This document shows, one piece after another, positions 7,754-16,133 of a stretch of DNA of 64,000 nucleotides. Origin of the DNA: Lachnospiraceae bacterium (GTDB taxonomy: Bacteria > Bacillota > Clostridia > Lachnospirales > Lachnospiraceae); the NCBI GenBank assembly GCA_017614155.1, contig JAGACK010000046.1, positions 1-64,000 of the forward strand. Reading direction: 5' to 3'. Made by a program: the position numbers and the translations under genes. The notes under the pieces were generated by a model. It saw only the letters and a program-made list of their open reading frames with translations, had not been told where the DNA came from and made no database searches. Numbering within the stretch: position 1 is the stretch's first letter; each line of letters starts with the position of its first letter.

Positions 7754-8830
7754 ATGATGAAGGCGTGGGTACTGAATGATATAAAGGATATCGCGCTGAT
7801 CGAAAGGGATATCCCTTCTCCCGCACCGTCGGAAGTGCTGATCAAAGTGATGGCGGCGGGGATCTGCGGATCTGACATTCCGAGGATATATGAAAACGGA
7901 GCCCACAGGATGCCGCTGATACCAGGACATGAGTTTTCCGGGGTAGTGGCAAAGTGCGGGAGCGAGGCAGATCCGGAACTGATAAATAAAAGAGTCGGGA
8001 TCTTTCCTCTGATACCATGTAAAAAATGCGTACCGTGCAGGAACGGGCATCCTGAAATGTGCAGGGACTATGATTATGTGGGATCACGCCGCGACGGAGC
8101 ATTTGCGGAATATGTCACTGTGCCCGCATCAAATCTGATAGAACTGCCAGATGCCGTGGGGTTCGGGGAAGCAGCAATGCTTGAGCCGATGGCCGTGGCT
8201 GTACATGCCATGAGGATGATAATGGATGAGGGCGAAGAAGGCCCGGACACGGAGCAGAACATAGTCATATGCGGGCTTGGACCAATAGGACTGATGCTGC
8301 TGATGTTCTTAAACGAGAGTGGATACAGAAACATCTATGTGACAGGCAACAGGGACAGTCAGAAGAAAAGGGCGGCTGCTTTCGGAATAAGTGAAGAAAG
8401 ATTCTGCGACAGCAGAGAAAATGATGTCCCGGAATGGATCATGAAAAAGACAGGCGGGGCGGATGTGTATTTTGAGTGTGTCGGAAAAAATGAATGCGTC
8501 ATAAACGGGATAGCATCGGCTGCTCCCGGAGGGAAAGTCCTCCTTGTCGGAAATCCGTATTCCGATATGAAGCTTTCAAAGGATATCTACTGGAAGATAC
8601 TCAGAAACCAGCTGACAGTAAAGGGTACATGGAACTCAACCTTTCTTGGAACGGAAGATCCGCAAAGGGAAGATGATGACTGGCATTATGTCATAAAACG
8701 CCTTGAAGAAAAAAGGATAGACCCAAAAGTCCTCATAACGCATGAATTTGCGATAGATGATCTGGAGAAAGGATTCCTGATGATGAGGGACAAGACTTCA
8801 GAACACTGCAAGGTTCTTATGAAATTATGA
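7754..8830 (+). CDS. Zinc-dependent polyol-phosphate dehydrogenase (GatD/TarJ-like)
   Basis: A 358-residue medium-chain dehydrogenase. The catalytic zinc site is seen in GICGSDIPR and PGHEFSG. The structural zinc cysteines are in CKKCVPCRNGHPEMC. GSRRDGAFAEYV and MLEPMAVAVHA follow, and the NAD(P) site is CGLGPIGLM. The stretch CGSDIPRIYENGAHR is much like galactitol-1-phosphate 5-dehydrogenase GatD. TarJ, which reduces ribulose 5-phosphate to ribitol 5-phosphate, is in the same superfamily. With the cytidylyltransferase next door, the likely job is reduction of a pentulose phosphate to the pentitol phosphate that is then activated with CTP. Two adjacent ATG codons (7754, 7757) are possible starts. 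A strong terminator follows. Confidence 0.8.
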   Translation: MMKAWVLNDIKDIALIERDIPSPAPSEVLIKVMAAGICGSDIPRIYENGAHRMPLIPGHEFSGVVAKCGSEADPELINKRVGIFPLIPCKKCVPCRNGHPEMCRDYDYVGSRRDGAFAEYVTVPASNLIELPDAVGFGEAAMLEPMAVAVHAMRMIMDEGEEGPDTEQNIVICGLGPIGLMLLMFLNESGYRNIYVTGNRDSQKKRAAAFGISEERFCDSRENDVPEWIMKKTGGADVYFECVGKNECVINGIASAAPGGKVLLVGNPYSDMKLSKDIYWKILRNQLTVKGTWNSTFLGTEDPQREDDDWHYVIKRLEEKRIDPKVLITHEFAIDDLEKGFLMMRDKTSEHCKVLMKL

Positions 8831-8835
8831 AATGA

Positions 8836-8870
8836 CCGCCGCATGAAATACCATGCGGCGGCCTTCTTTT
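8836..8870 (+). terminator. Intrinsic terminator between convergent genes
   Basis: A perfect 10-bp stem, CCGCCGCATG with CATGCGGCGG, has a 6-nt loop and is followed by CCTTCTTTTA. It ends the polyol-phosphate operon. It may also serve the minus-strand lipoprotein gene, though the minus-strand T-tract is poor. Confidence 0.8.
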
Positions 8871-8878
8871 ACTATTCT

Positions 8879-10369
8879 TCAGTTGCTGTCCTGGTTGTCG
8901 TTTATGGTGCAGTTTGTTGTCGTTACCTTGCGGTTTGAGAACAGATTGTACTGGTTGTTATCAAAGCAGCAGCTGTTGAAGGTGACTTCCGAATACTCCG
9001 AAAGATCAACAAAATGACAGGAAGTATATTCCGGGTTGATCCTGTTGTTTTTGAAGGTGCATCCGTCAAAAACTATCTCATAACCGCTGTCGACACAGAT
9101 CATCGAAAGCTCTTTGCTGTCGCGGAAGGTGCAGTTTTCAAAATTCAGCGAGCTTGAACTGTAGATGTCGAGCAGGCCGTAGGTGCATTCATATATCTCT
9201 GAATCCTTCACATCAAAATGTTCGCTGTCATGGATCTCCAGGCCATAGGTTCCGCAGCCGTAGAGCTTGCAGTTATCGATTTTGATGCCGCTTGACCCGG
9301 AAAAGCCCAGGACGCTTCCGGAGCAGTATCCGGGCTCGACTTCGTGTCCGCAGACAAGGCCGCGAAGCGTCAGATTGTTTGCATATCTGAAGAACATGAC
9401 AGGATCATATGCCTCTTCGGTGCAAATCAGGACTTCTCCCGGTTCTTCCGCTTCTATGCAGAAATTTGAAAAATCAGACAGCGTATAGGTCCTGTAGCCG
9501 TCCTCGATCTCATCCTGACTGAGAAGATGTTTTATATGATCGGAATCTATTCTTCTTTTGTCCAGCTTCGTGAAATCATATGTTCCCTTTTTCAGGATGA
9601 CCTTTTTGTTGGGGTCGATGTTGTTTATCAGATCGTCAAGGCTTGATACCGTAACAGTCTCGAAATAACGAAGCTCCTCCCTGTTCTTCATCTCAGGTGA
9701 ATCTTTCCTGAGATATACTTCGGTATCAAGGGAATAATAGTAGTCCTCTTTGCCCTTCTCCCCTTCTGAATGCAGACTTATGCCGACGAGTTCCCCGCTG
9801 TCGAGAAGGGTGTATTTTTTGACTGTCCCTTCTTTTGAAAAAGGGTCGGCAAATTCGAAATACCAGTCTTTATTTTCGCATTCCGGATAAGCGGGTCCGT
9901 CCTTTTTGATGAACTCGACTCCCAGGTATCTGATATCCGTTTCATAGCCGTTAAAATTGTAATCGGCTATGAATTTTCCGTCCTTCTTTGAGATGATCAG
10001 TTCAGAGGTGGCTGCATAGGGATCATCTGCCATGTTGACATAGTCGTAGGGCTCATCATCGGTGCCGTATTCGGAATGGCCTTTTGTATATGCAAGTTCC
10101 CAGTCTCCGACGATATCGTCTATGCCGCCTGTCTTTTTTTCATCTGTAGCATTATCTTTTCCGGCAGCTTCACTTACCGTGCCTTCTGCAGCACTGTTTT
10201 CCGATGCGGCTGTGGATTCTTCTTTTGCAGCGGCATTTTCAGTACCCTGATTATTTTCGGGCAGGGGGTCATTTTCCGCCTTTTTGCAGGATGTGATGAG
10301 AGAAGCTGTCAGGATCAGCATCAGAAGAGTACATCCTGTCCGCATAATAAAAGAGTTTCGTTTTTTCAT
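8879..10369 (-). CDS. Secreted lipoprotein with a right-handed beta-helix domain
   Basis: A 496-residue lipoprotein. A basic start and hydrophobic helix lead to the lipobox LITSC (Cys near residue 27). A low-complexity Glu/Ala/Ser linker reaches about residue 80. Residues about 85-230 form a domain with GDWELAYTKGHSEYG and paired acidic strands, probably a lipocalin-like or METLIN-type globular unit that I cannot name. From about residue 240 to the end there are parallel beta-helix coils with repeated N-C-x-(F/L)-x-(D/N)-(N/S/C) turns (KIDNCKLYGCGTYGLEI, NFENCTFRDS, VFDGCTFKNN, TTTNCTINDN), the fold of right-handed beta-helix proteins that bind or cut polysaccharides. No catalytic set typical of pectate lyase is evident. 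It lies 29 bp behind the hybrid kinase gene and is probably co-transcribed with it. Confidence 0.75.
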   Translation of the reverse strand: MKKRNSFIMRTGCTLLMLILTASLITSCKKAENDPLPENNQGTENAAAKEESTAASENSAAEGTVSEAAGKDNATDEKKTGGIDDIVGDWELAYTKGHSEYGTDDEPYDYVNMADDPYAATSELIISKKDGKFIADYNFNGYETDIRYLGVEFIKKDGPAYPECENKDWYFEFADPFSKEGTVKKYTLLDSGELVGISLHSEGEKGKEDYYYSLDTEVYLRKDSPEMKNREELRYFETVTVSSLDDLINNIDPNKKVILKKGTYDFTKLDKRRIDSDHIKHLLSQDEIEDGYRTYTLSDFSNFCIEAEEPGEVLICTEEAYDPVMFFRYANNLTLRGLVCGHEVEPGYCSGSVLGFSGSSGIKIDNCKLYGCGTYGLEIHDSEHFDVKDSEIYECTYGLLDIYSSSSLNFENCTFRDSKELSMICVDSGYEIVFDGCTFKNNRINPEYTSCHFVDLSEYSEVTFNSCCFDNNQYNLFSNRKVTTTNCTINDNQDSN

Positions 10370-10398
10370 TTGGGCACCTCACTGTAGTATTGATAGAT

Positions 10399-13173
10399 TC
10401 ATATTTGTTTCAGCTTTTTGCATATTTCAATATAAGCTTCAAGGAAAGGTTCGCAGTCTTTTCTGATGAAGGATATGTCGTTGTCCCTGGCGGCAAATTC
10501 ATGTTTTTTTGCTCTTTCACTTAAGCTCTTCAGTCCTATGGAAAGCATCAGCCCCTTGATCGCGTGTGTGACGATCATATAATCTTCCCAGTTTTCGGCC
10601 AAGAAGTATTCCCTTATTTTTTCCGTGTTTTCATCGCATTCGGAGACTACTGCTTCGATCATATCCTTCAGGAGCTCCTCGTCGCCTGCCGCATAATCAA
10701 TAGCGGTCTCATAATCAAGACCTTCTATCCGTTCAAGTCTTTCTCTTAAGGAAACAGGAGCAGTATCTGCTTCTGCTACAGGCCGGTCTGAAGGGATTAT
10801 CTTTTCTTCAGGCAGGTATTTTTTTATGGTCTTTTCTAAAAGCGAAGAGTCGATGGGCTTTGTCAGATAATCAACAAAGCCTGCTTCCAGATAAAGCCTG
10901 TTGCTGCCTGCGATGGCGTTTGCGGTAAGTACGACAGCAGGAGTATCTTTGTTCAGGGACTGTTCATCGGATCTTATTATGCCGAGTGTTTTGATCCCGT
11001 CGGGATCGGGCATCATGTGATCGAGCAGGATCAGATCATAATGCTTTGTCCGGCAGAGCTCGATGGCCTTTTTGCCGCTGTCACACAGTTCCGGTTTAAT
11101 AAGGGATCGTTTCAGGAACAGACTGACGATCCGAAGATTTGAACTGTTGTCATCCACAGCCAGTATGGAAGCATCGGGAGCGGTATAATCACAACCGCTG
11201 TTCCTGCTGTCGACGAGGCTTTCCTTCCTGTCATAATCATCTGAAAGCGGAGTCCTGTCAAAGACGGTTACCGGCAGTTCGACAATGAAATCCGAGCCCT
11301 CACCATAGCTGCTTTCCACGCTGATCTTTCCGTTCATGGAATCTATGATGTTCTTTACGATGGCAAGTCCTAAGCCCGTTCCCTCTATGGAACGGTTCTT
11401 TTTGATGTCGGCTCTTGAAAAGGCTTCAAACAGATGCTCTATATCATCGCTTCTTATCCCGCGGCCTGTGTCCTTTACATCCATCCGGAGCAGATATGAA
11501 TCATCCCCGGTATATTTCCCTTTGAGGGTCAGGGTCACAGAGCCTGAATCGGTGTATTTGACAGCATTGCTGATGAGATTGATGAGTATCTGCCTGATGC
11601 GGAATTCATCGCTGACCATACCGTCCGGTATATCTTTTCCGATCTCAAGCTGCAGGGAAAGCTGCTTTTCATCGGACCTTTCTTTCATCATCGGCATGAT
11701 ATCGTGCAGTACGGATGAAAAAGAAAATTCCGCGTTTGAGATCTCCATTTTTCCGGCTTCTATTTTTGAAAAATCCAGTACATCATTAACCAGCATGAGC
11801 AGCATCTGCCCGGAACTTTTCACGCTGCCTGCGTATTCGGCGATCACGGGATCCCTGTTTTCACGAAGGATCATTTCATTCATTCCAAGAACTGCATTTA
11901 TGGGGGTCCTGATCTCATGTGACATGCTGGCCAGGAATCTGGTCTTGGCTTCCGACAGATCGACGGCTTTCCGCCCTTCTTCGCGGACTCTGCGAATATC
12001 GGCTATCTGCTGGATGACCATGAGGATGAGCATGAAGGCAAGTCCTGCAAGCATCAGGATGTCGCCGTTTATAAGAGGCAGGAGGTTCAGTACTACTATT
12101 TCCAGCAACGCGCAGATAAAGAAGCCGACGAAACCGATCGCGGTATATATGTATTCCTTTATCAGGCCGCGTATGGTCTCAAGGACCAGTATGACTGCCA
12201 CTGTCAGGAGTTCGGCTCCCAGAAAGATGTCTATGGTCAGAAGAGCTTTTGGGAATCTGACAGTTTCAGTAAAATGAAGGATGGGCCAGATGATAAGGTT
12301 GAGCGCAGCCACGCACAGAAGCCCTGTCATGATCCTGTGGTATCTGTCCTTCTGGAGAATATCCAGATAAAACATCATGCTGAAGGGCATCATGAGACAG
12401 AGCATGTAGTTTATGATGCCGTCAATATGGTAATGCCCATATATGAAGGGGAAGAGAAACGAATTTGTGATAAGCCATCCCGAGATCACAAAAATCGAAA
12501 GGGATCCGTAGAGCATCTCTATCCGTCTCCTGTAGATGAACATCATGACAAGGCTTGCAAGTACAAGAGCAAGCGAAAAGATAAGGAGTATCTCCTCAAG
12601 CATGAAGGAAAGGCCGTAACGGGACATCATGAACGACAGGAAGCTGCCGTTGTCCGCTATCAGGGTGTTCTGATAAACATAACCGCTCCTCGAGGTGTTT
12701 ATGCGTACGATTTTGACAGTCTTTCCGGAATCTGACGAGTACAGGGGGACTCTCAAATAAAACCTTTTAACGCATCCTCCGGGGACCGGAATATCCCTGG
12801 CTTCGACAAAGTCCCTGCGAAGGATCCCGTCTACATAGACATATACATTCCCGCCGACGATGAAATAGAGATTCTGATCGTCTGTCAGATCGTCGGGGAG
12901 AGTTGACTCCATGGAAAATGATCCGAATCTGTAGCCGCTGTTTCTGTAGGATGATCCCGTGGTGATCTTTTCTCCGAAGGGTGTGGTGGTGGTCCAGTTC
13001 TCGATAAAGACCGGGTCCTCGGAATCGGTGGGATTAGTTTTATCTATGCTGCAGTAATAAAAGAGGCCGATAATACAGGCGATAAACACAGCGTAGAAGA
13101 TGATCTTGATGACAATGGTCATCTTTTCTTTCGGGGCTGATGAAGTTGTCATGGTTTTATTAACAGCGCTCAT
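10399..13173 (-). CDS. Hybrid sensor histidine kinase with receiver and Hpt domains
   Basis: A 924-residue phosphorelay protein. After an N-terminal helix (about 20-42) comes an extracellular beta-rich domain to about 185, then seven hydrophobic helices to about 390, the layout of 7TMR-DISM receptors. HisKA has FLASMSHEIRTPINAVLGM with phospho-acceptor His419. The ATPase has ISNAVKYTDSGSV (N-box), DTGRGI and EGTGLGLAIV. The receiver has LILLDHMMPDPDG with phospho-acceptor Asp718. The Hpt domain has VTHAIKGLMLSIG with His870. All relay residues are present, so the protein should be active and pass phosphate to a separate regulator, which is not in the window. The start has no good ribosome site; an in-frame ATG at 13152 is an alternative. 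The beta-helix lipoprotein gene follows directly. Confidence 0.93.
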   Translation of the reverse strand: MSAVNKTMTTSSAPKEKMTIVIKIIFYAVFIACIIGLFYYCSIDKTNPTDSEDPVFIENWTTTTPFGEKITTGSSYRNSGYRFGSFSMESTLPDDLTDDQNLYFIVGGNVYVYVDGILRRDFVEARDIPVPGGCVKRFYLRVPLYSSDSGKTVKIVRINTSRSGYVYQNTLIADNGSFLSFMMSRYGLSFMLEEILLIFSLALVLASLVMMFIYRRRIEMLYGSLSIFVISGWLITNSFLFPFIYGHYHIDGIINYMLCLMMPFSMMFYLDILQKDRYHRIMTGLLCVAALNLIIWPILHFTETVRFPKALLTIDIFLGAELLTVAVILVLETIRGLIKEYIYTAIGFVGFFICALLEIVVLNLLPLINGDILMLAGLAFMLILMVIQQIADIRRVREEGRKAVDLSEAKTRFLASMSHEIRTPINAVLGMNEMILRENRDPVIAEYAGSVKSSGQMLLMLVNDVLDFSKIEAGKMEISNAEFSFSSVLHDIMPMMKERSDEKQLSLQLEIGKDIPDGMVSDEFRIRQILINLISNAVKYTDSGSVTLTLKGKYTGDDSYLLRMDVKDTGRGIRSDDIEHLFEAFSRADIKKNRSIEGTGLGLAIVKNIIDSMNGKISVESSYGEGSDFIVELPVTVFDRTPLSDDYDRKESLVDSRNSGCDYTAPDASILAVDDNSSNLRIVSLFLKRSLIKPELCDSGKKAIELCRTKHYDLILLDHMMPDPDGIKTLGIIRSDEQSLNKDTPAVVLTANAIAGSNRLYLEAGFVDYLTKPIDSSLLEKTIKKYLPEEKIIPSDRPVAEADTAPVSLRERLERIEGLDYETAIDYAAGDEELLKDMIEAVVSECDENTEKIREYFLAENWEDYMIVTHAIKGLMLSIGLKSLSERAKKHEFAARDNDISFIRKDCEPFLEAYIEICKKLKQI

Positions 13174-13185
13174 GAATCATATGAT

Positions 13186-13214
13186 ACTATAACAGGGTCA
13201 GGTATTCCATACAA
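13186..13214 (-). promoter_or_regulatory. Promoter for the hybrid kinase
   Basis: On the minus strand TTGTAT and TATAGT are separated by 17 bp. The predicted transcript start is only about 6 nt before the ATG at 13173, suggesting a very short leader or use of the downstream ATG. Confidence 0.45.
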
Positions 13215-13244
13215 ACATTCTATTTTCTGCAACGGCCGGGGAGA

Positions 13245-13273
13245 TTGCATAAATCCATGTTTAACTATACAAT
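13245..13273 (+). promoter_or_regulatory. Promoter for the ClC/antiporter operon
   Basis: TTGCAT at 13245-13250 and TACAAT at 13268-13273 are separated by 17 bp, divergent from the kinase promoter. Confidence 0.45.
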
Positions 13274-13347
13274 AAGAAATGATATGCATCAGGTGTGATA
13301 CAAGGGCGTGTGTAACAGAAATAAAGCGTAACGGAGATATTCTGAGA

Positions 13348-14610
13348 ATGAAAAAAGGATTAAAAAACGATCTGAAGCTTGCAGTCTTTTCGGCCATCAT
13401 CGGCGCTGTCTGCGCTTTAGTGTTCTGGGTCTTTCTGGTCACAGTCAAATGGGGGACCATGTTTTTGTGGGATGTGCTGCCGGAAAAGACAGGCATTTTC
13501 AGGTTCGGCATGTATCCTGTCATCATCTGTACGGCAGGAGGACTTCTGATCGGGCTTTTCAGAAAAGCGGTCGGAGATTACCCCGAAAATATGATGACGG
13601 TTTTCGGCACCATAAAAAAGACAGGAACATATCCTTACAAAAAGATGCCGGTGCTTTTCATTGCGGCAGTGCTCCCGCTGATATTCGGAAGCAGCGTGGG
13701 ACCGGAAGCCGGAATGGTCGGGATCGTAGCGGCTCTTTGCTGCTGGGCAGGCGAGAATCTGAAATTTGCAAAGGAACGGTCAAAAATGTATTCAGAGATA
13801 GGAATGGAAGTGACATTGTCAGTCATGTTCAGATCCCCGCTCTTTGGAATCTTTGAGGGGCAGGAGGGTGACGATGAGGACGGGACTGAAAAAAAAGTCC
13901 CCGGAAGCAGGGCTTTGTACTGTCTGTCGGCCGGCGCCGGATTTGGTTGCTTTTATCTGCTGAATCAGCTGTACAGGGCATCTGAGGGTTTTCCTTCATT
14001 TGATGTCATATCACCTGAAAAAAGCGATGTTTTCCTTTCTGTATTGTATCTTGCATGCGGGCTTATCCTGGGCATGTTTTTTGAGTTTTCCGAGAAGTTT
14101 TTTGAAAAGGCAGCAGAGAAGATACCGCCGATCTTAAGCGAGATGATCGCCGGAGCAGTGCTGGGCCTTGCTGTGTGCTTCCTGCCTGTCCTGAAGTTTT
14201 CAGGCGAAGAGCAGATGGGAGTGCTGATCAGGGACTTTGCACTTTACGCTCCGATAGCGATGATAGGGATCTCTTTTTTGAAGGTGGTCCTCACCAATAT
14301 GTGTATCAGGCTCGGACTGAAGGGAGGACATTTCTTCCCGCTGATCTTTTCGGCAGTGTGTTTCGGATACGGCGTTTCCCTGATGGTGTATCCCGGGGAC
14401 GGATCGCATGCGACATTTGCTGCGGCCATAGTTGCGGCTGCTACACTGGGTCTGACGATCAGAAAGCCTTTGGCAGTGTCAATGCTGCTGCTTTTGTGCT
14501 TCCCGGTAAGGTCGCTTTTATGGATAGTGCCGGCAGCGGCGCTTGCATCCATTATCGGACGCAGGATCGGTTCAAAGGAAAAAAATGAACGGGGAAAGGA
14601 AGAAACATGA
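13348..14610 (+). CDS. ClC family chloride channel/transporter homologue
   Basis: A 420-residue membrane protein with about ten hydrophobic segments. FGSSVGPEAGMVGI near residue 115 is the second selectivity-filter segment in the Firmicute branch, where the canonical GREGP is shifted to GPEAG. GLKGGHFFPLIF near residue 325 corresponds to the GxFxP segment. ClC proteins are Cl- channels or Cl-/H+ antiporters; which one is not clear. ATG 13348 is chosen because GGAG lies 11 nt upstream and the protein then begins with the usual basic MKKGLKND; a longer frame from 13279 lacks a ribosome site. Its stop overlaps the start of the antiporter gene by 4 nt, suggesting joint ion or pH balance. Confidence 0.85.
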   Translation: MKKGLKNDLKLAVFSAIIGAVCALVFWVFLVTVKWGTMFLWDVLPEKTGIFRFGMYPVIICTAGGLLIGLFRKAVGDYPENMMTVFGTIKKTGTYPYKKMPVLFIAAVLPLIFGSSVGPEAGMVGIVAALCCWAGENLKFAKERSKMYSEIGMEVTLSVMFRSPLFGIFEGQEGDDEDGTEKKVPGSRALYCLSAGAGFGCFYLLNQLYRASEGFPSFDVISPEKSDVFLSVLYLACGLILGMFFEFSEKFFEKAAEKIPPILSEMIAGAVLGLAVCFLPVLKFSGEEQMGVLIRDFALYAPIAMIGISFLKVVLTNMCIRLGLKGGHFFPLIFSAVCFGYGVSLMVYPGDGSHATFAAAIVAAATLGLTIRKPLAVSMLLLLCFPVRSLLWIVPAAALASIIGRRIGSKEKNERGKEET

Positions 14611-15860
14611 ATGATTTTTTGCTGTTGACGGCTGTAACCCTTGGAATAGCGGTCCTGATAGGATTCGTGAATGAAAAGAAGTTTCATCTGACATATGAGA
14701 TATCGCTGCTTCTTTTTTCGATACCGATCGGAGTATGCATAGCTATAGTCCTGGCAGTTATCAAAGACAGTTCTGTTCAGGAGATGCTTTCCAGTGTCCG
14801 GGTATATGATCTGGAGAATTTCCTCCTGAAGGGTGTATTGTGTTTCATGCTTTTTGCGGGTTCCTGCCGGCTGAAGCTTGGGCAGTTCAGGAAAAATGCG
14901 CGAAGCGTGAGTGTTCTGGCTTTTTTCTGCACGCTTGTCGGCGCGATCATCTACGGACTTCTCTTCTGGGGGATTTCATTATTGTTCTCTCTGCCGTTCA
15001 GCCTTCCTGTCTGTCTGATGTTCGGTAGCGTCACGGCTCCCACCGATCCGATAGCTGCAACGAGTATCCTCAAGAAGTTCGGACTTCCGGAGCTGACCGG
15101 ATTTTTGATGGAAGGAGAGTCTCTTTTAAATGACGGTGTGGGTGTCGCGCTGTTTGTCGTCTTTTCCGGTATGGTGACTTCACAAAGCGGAGGAGGCTTC
15201 TTTGCTGTGATGATACGGGAGATCCTGGGCGCTGTTATTATAGGAACCTGCGTCACACTGCTCTGTTTTCAGGTCATCCGGTTTACTCAGGATAAGCACA
15301 GGATGATTCTTACGAGTCTTTTTGCCGTGTCGTGCACATATGTACTGTGTGAGGCGCTTGAATGCTCAGGGGCCATAGCCTGTGTAGTGTGCGGAGTTGT
15401 TTTTTCAACGCTCAGGGACAGAGAGGAACAAAAAGGGAAGAAATGGGAGCTGGAGGAGTTTGACGGATTCTGGGAAATGCTCGATACACTGCTCAATTCG
15501 GCGCTGTATGTTATCATGGGCCTGTCTTTTGTGAGGATACTGCAGATGGATCGGGTGCTGATGCTTTCGCTGCTGGCAGTGCTGTGCAATTTTGCAGCCA
15601 GGTATGGAAGCCTGTTTGCAGGCACATTCCTGATCGGAAAGATTCCGGACGGATTTGATAAAAAGGGCTTTTCGCTTCTGTTTACATGGGGCGGGCTTCG
15701 GGGCGGACTGTCCATAGCGCTTGCAATGAGCACTGTATCCATGCTTCAATCCGATACATACAATATCCTGCTTGGATGTGTGTATGCAATTGTTTTCTTC
15801 ACAACGGTAGTTCAGGGTCTGACAGTGAAAAAAGTATATAACGCCCTGAAAAAGAACTGA
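14607..15860 (+). CDS. Na+/H+ antiporter, CPA1/NhaP type
   Basis: A 417-residue protein with about twelve hydrophobic helices. The CPA1 signature is FGSVTAPTDPIAATSILKKFG followed by LMEGESLLNDGVGVALF, containing the TDP and ND residues needed for ion exchange, and WGGLRGGLSIALA near the C-terminus is a further family mark. It exchanges cytoplasmic Na+ or K+ for protons. Translation is coupled to the ClC gene (ATGA overlap). The stop codon abuts the 3' end of a tRNA gene on the other strand without a spare base. Confidence 0.92.
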   Translation: MNDFLLLTAVTLGIAVLIGFVNEKKFHLTYEISLLLFSIPIGVCIAIVLAVIKDSSVQEMLSSVRVYDLENFLLKGVLCFMLFAGSCRLKLGQFRKNARSVSVLAFFCTLVGAIIYGLLFWGISLLFSLPFSLPVCLMFGSVTAPTDPIAATSILKKFGLPELTGFLMEGESLLNDGVGVALFVVFSGMVTSQSGGGFFAVMIREILGAVIIGTCVTLLCFQVIRFTQDKHRMILTSLFAVSCTYVLCEALECSGAIACVVCGVVFSTLRDREEQKGKKWELEEFDGFWEMLDTLLNSALYVIMGLSFVRILQMDRVLMLSLLAVLCNFAARYGSLFAGTFLIGKIPDGFDKKGFSLLFTWGGLRGGLSIALAMSTVSMLQSDTYNILLGCVYAIVFFTTVVQGLTVKKVYNALKKN

Positions 15861-15933
15861 TGGAGCATACGGGACTTGAACCCGTGACCTCCACACTGCC
15901 AGTGTGGCGCGCTCCCAACTGCGCCAATGCCCC
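15861..15933 (-). tRNA. tRNA-Ala(GGC)
   Basis: A 73-nt cloverleaf on the minus strand: acceptor GGGGCAT with ATGCTCC (one G-U pair), D-stem GCGC/GCGC, anticodon stem CCACA/TGTGG with loop CTGGCAG, and T-arm ACGGG-TTCAAGT-CCCGT, then discriminator A. The anticodon is GGC. The CCA end is not encoded. Confidence 0.95.
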
Positions 15934-15989
15934 ATAACCTATGATCCCGGCTTGCAGGATCATAAATGAATTGTGATAATATATAAAAG

Positions 15990-16063
15990 TGGGACCGACG
16001 GGGCTCGAACCCGTGACCTCTCGCGTGTGAGGCGAACGCTCATCCCAGCTGAGCTACGATCCC
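15990..16063 (-). tRNA. tRNA-Val(CAC)
   Basis: A 74-nt cloverleaf on the minus strand: acceptor GGGATCG with CGGTCCC, D-stem GCTC/GAGC, anticodon loop CTCACAC, and T-arm ACGGG-TTCGAGC-CCCGT, then discriminator A. The anticodon is CAC. The CCA end is not encoded. It lies 56 bp from tRNA-Ala and is probably transcribed first in a two-tRNA unit. Confidence 0.95.
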
Positions 16064-16133
16064 AATGAAACGATTATAGCACTTATCTGCGAATTATAAA
16101 AGGAATATTTGGACTTAAGCAGAGGCATTTATT

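Noticed and set aside
11336-12277. 313-codon plus-strand frame inside the hybrid kinase
   Set aside because: Serine-rich shadow frame opposite a kinase with intact motifs.
13279-13347. N-terminal extension of the ClC protein
   Set aside because: No ribosome site, and the added residues are not hydrophobic or family-like; ATG 13348 is better.
15405-15935. 176-codon minus-strand frame overlapping the antiporter and tRNA-Ala
   Set aside because: It is a shadow of the antiporter gene and runs through a tRNA.
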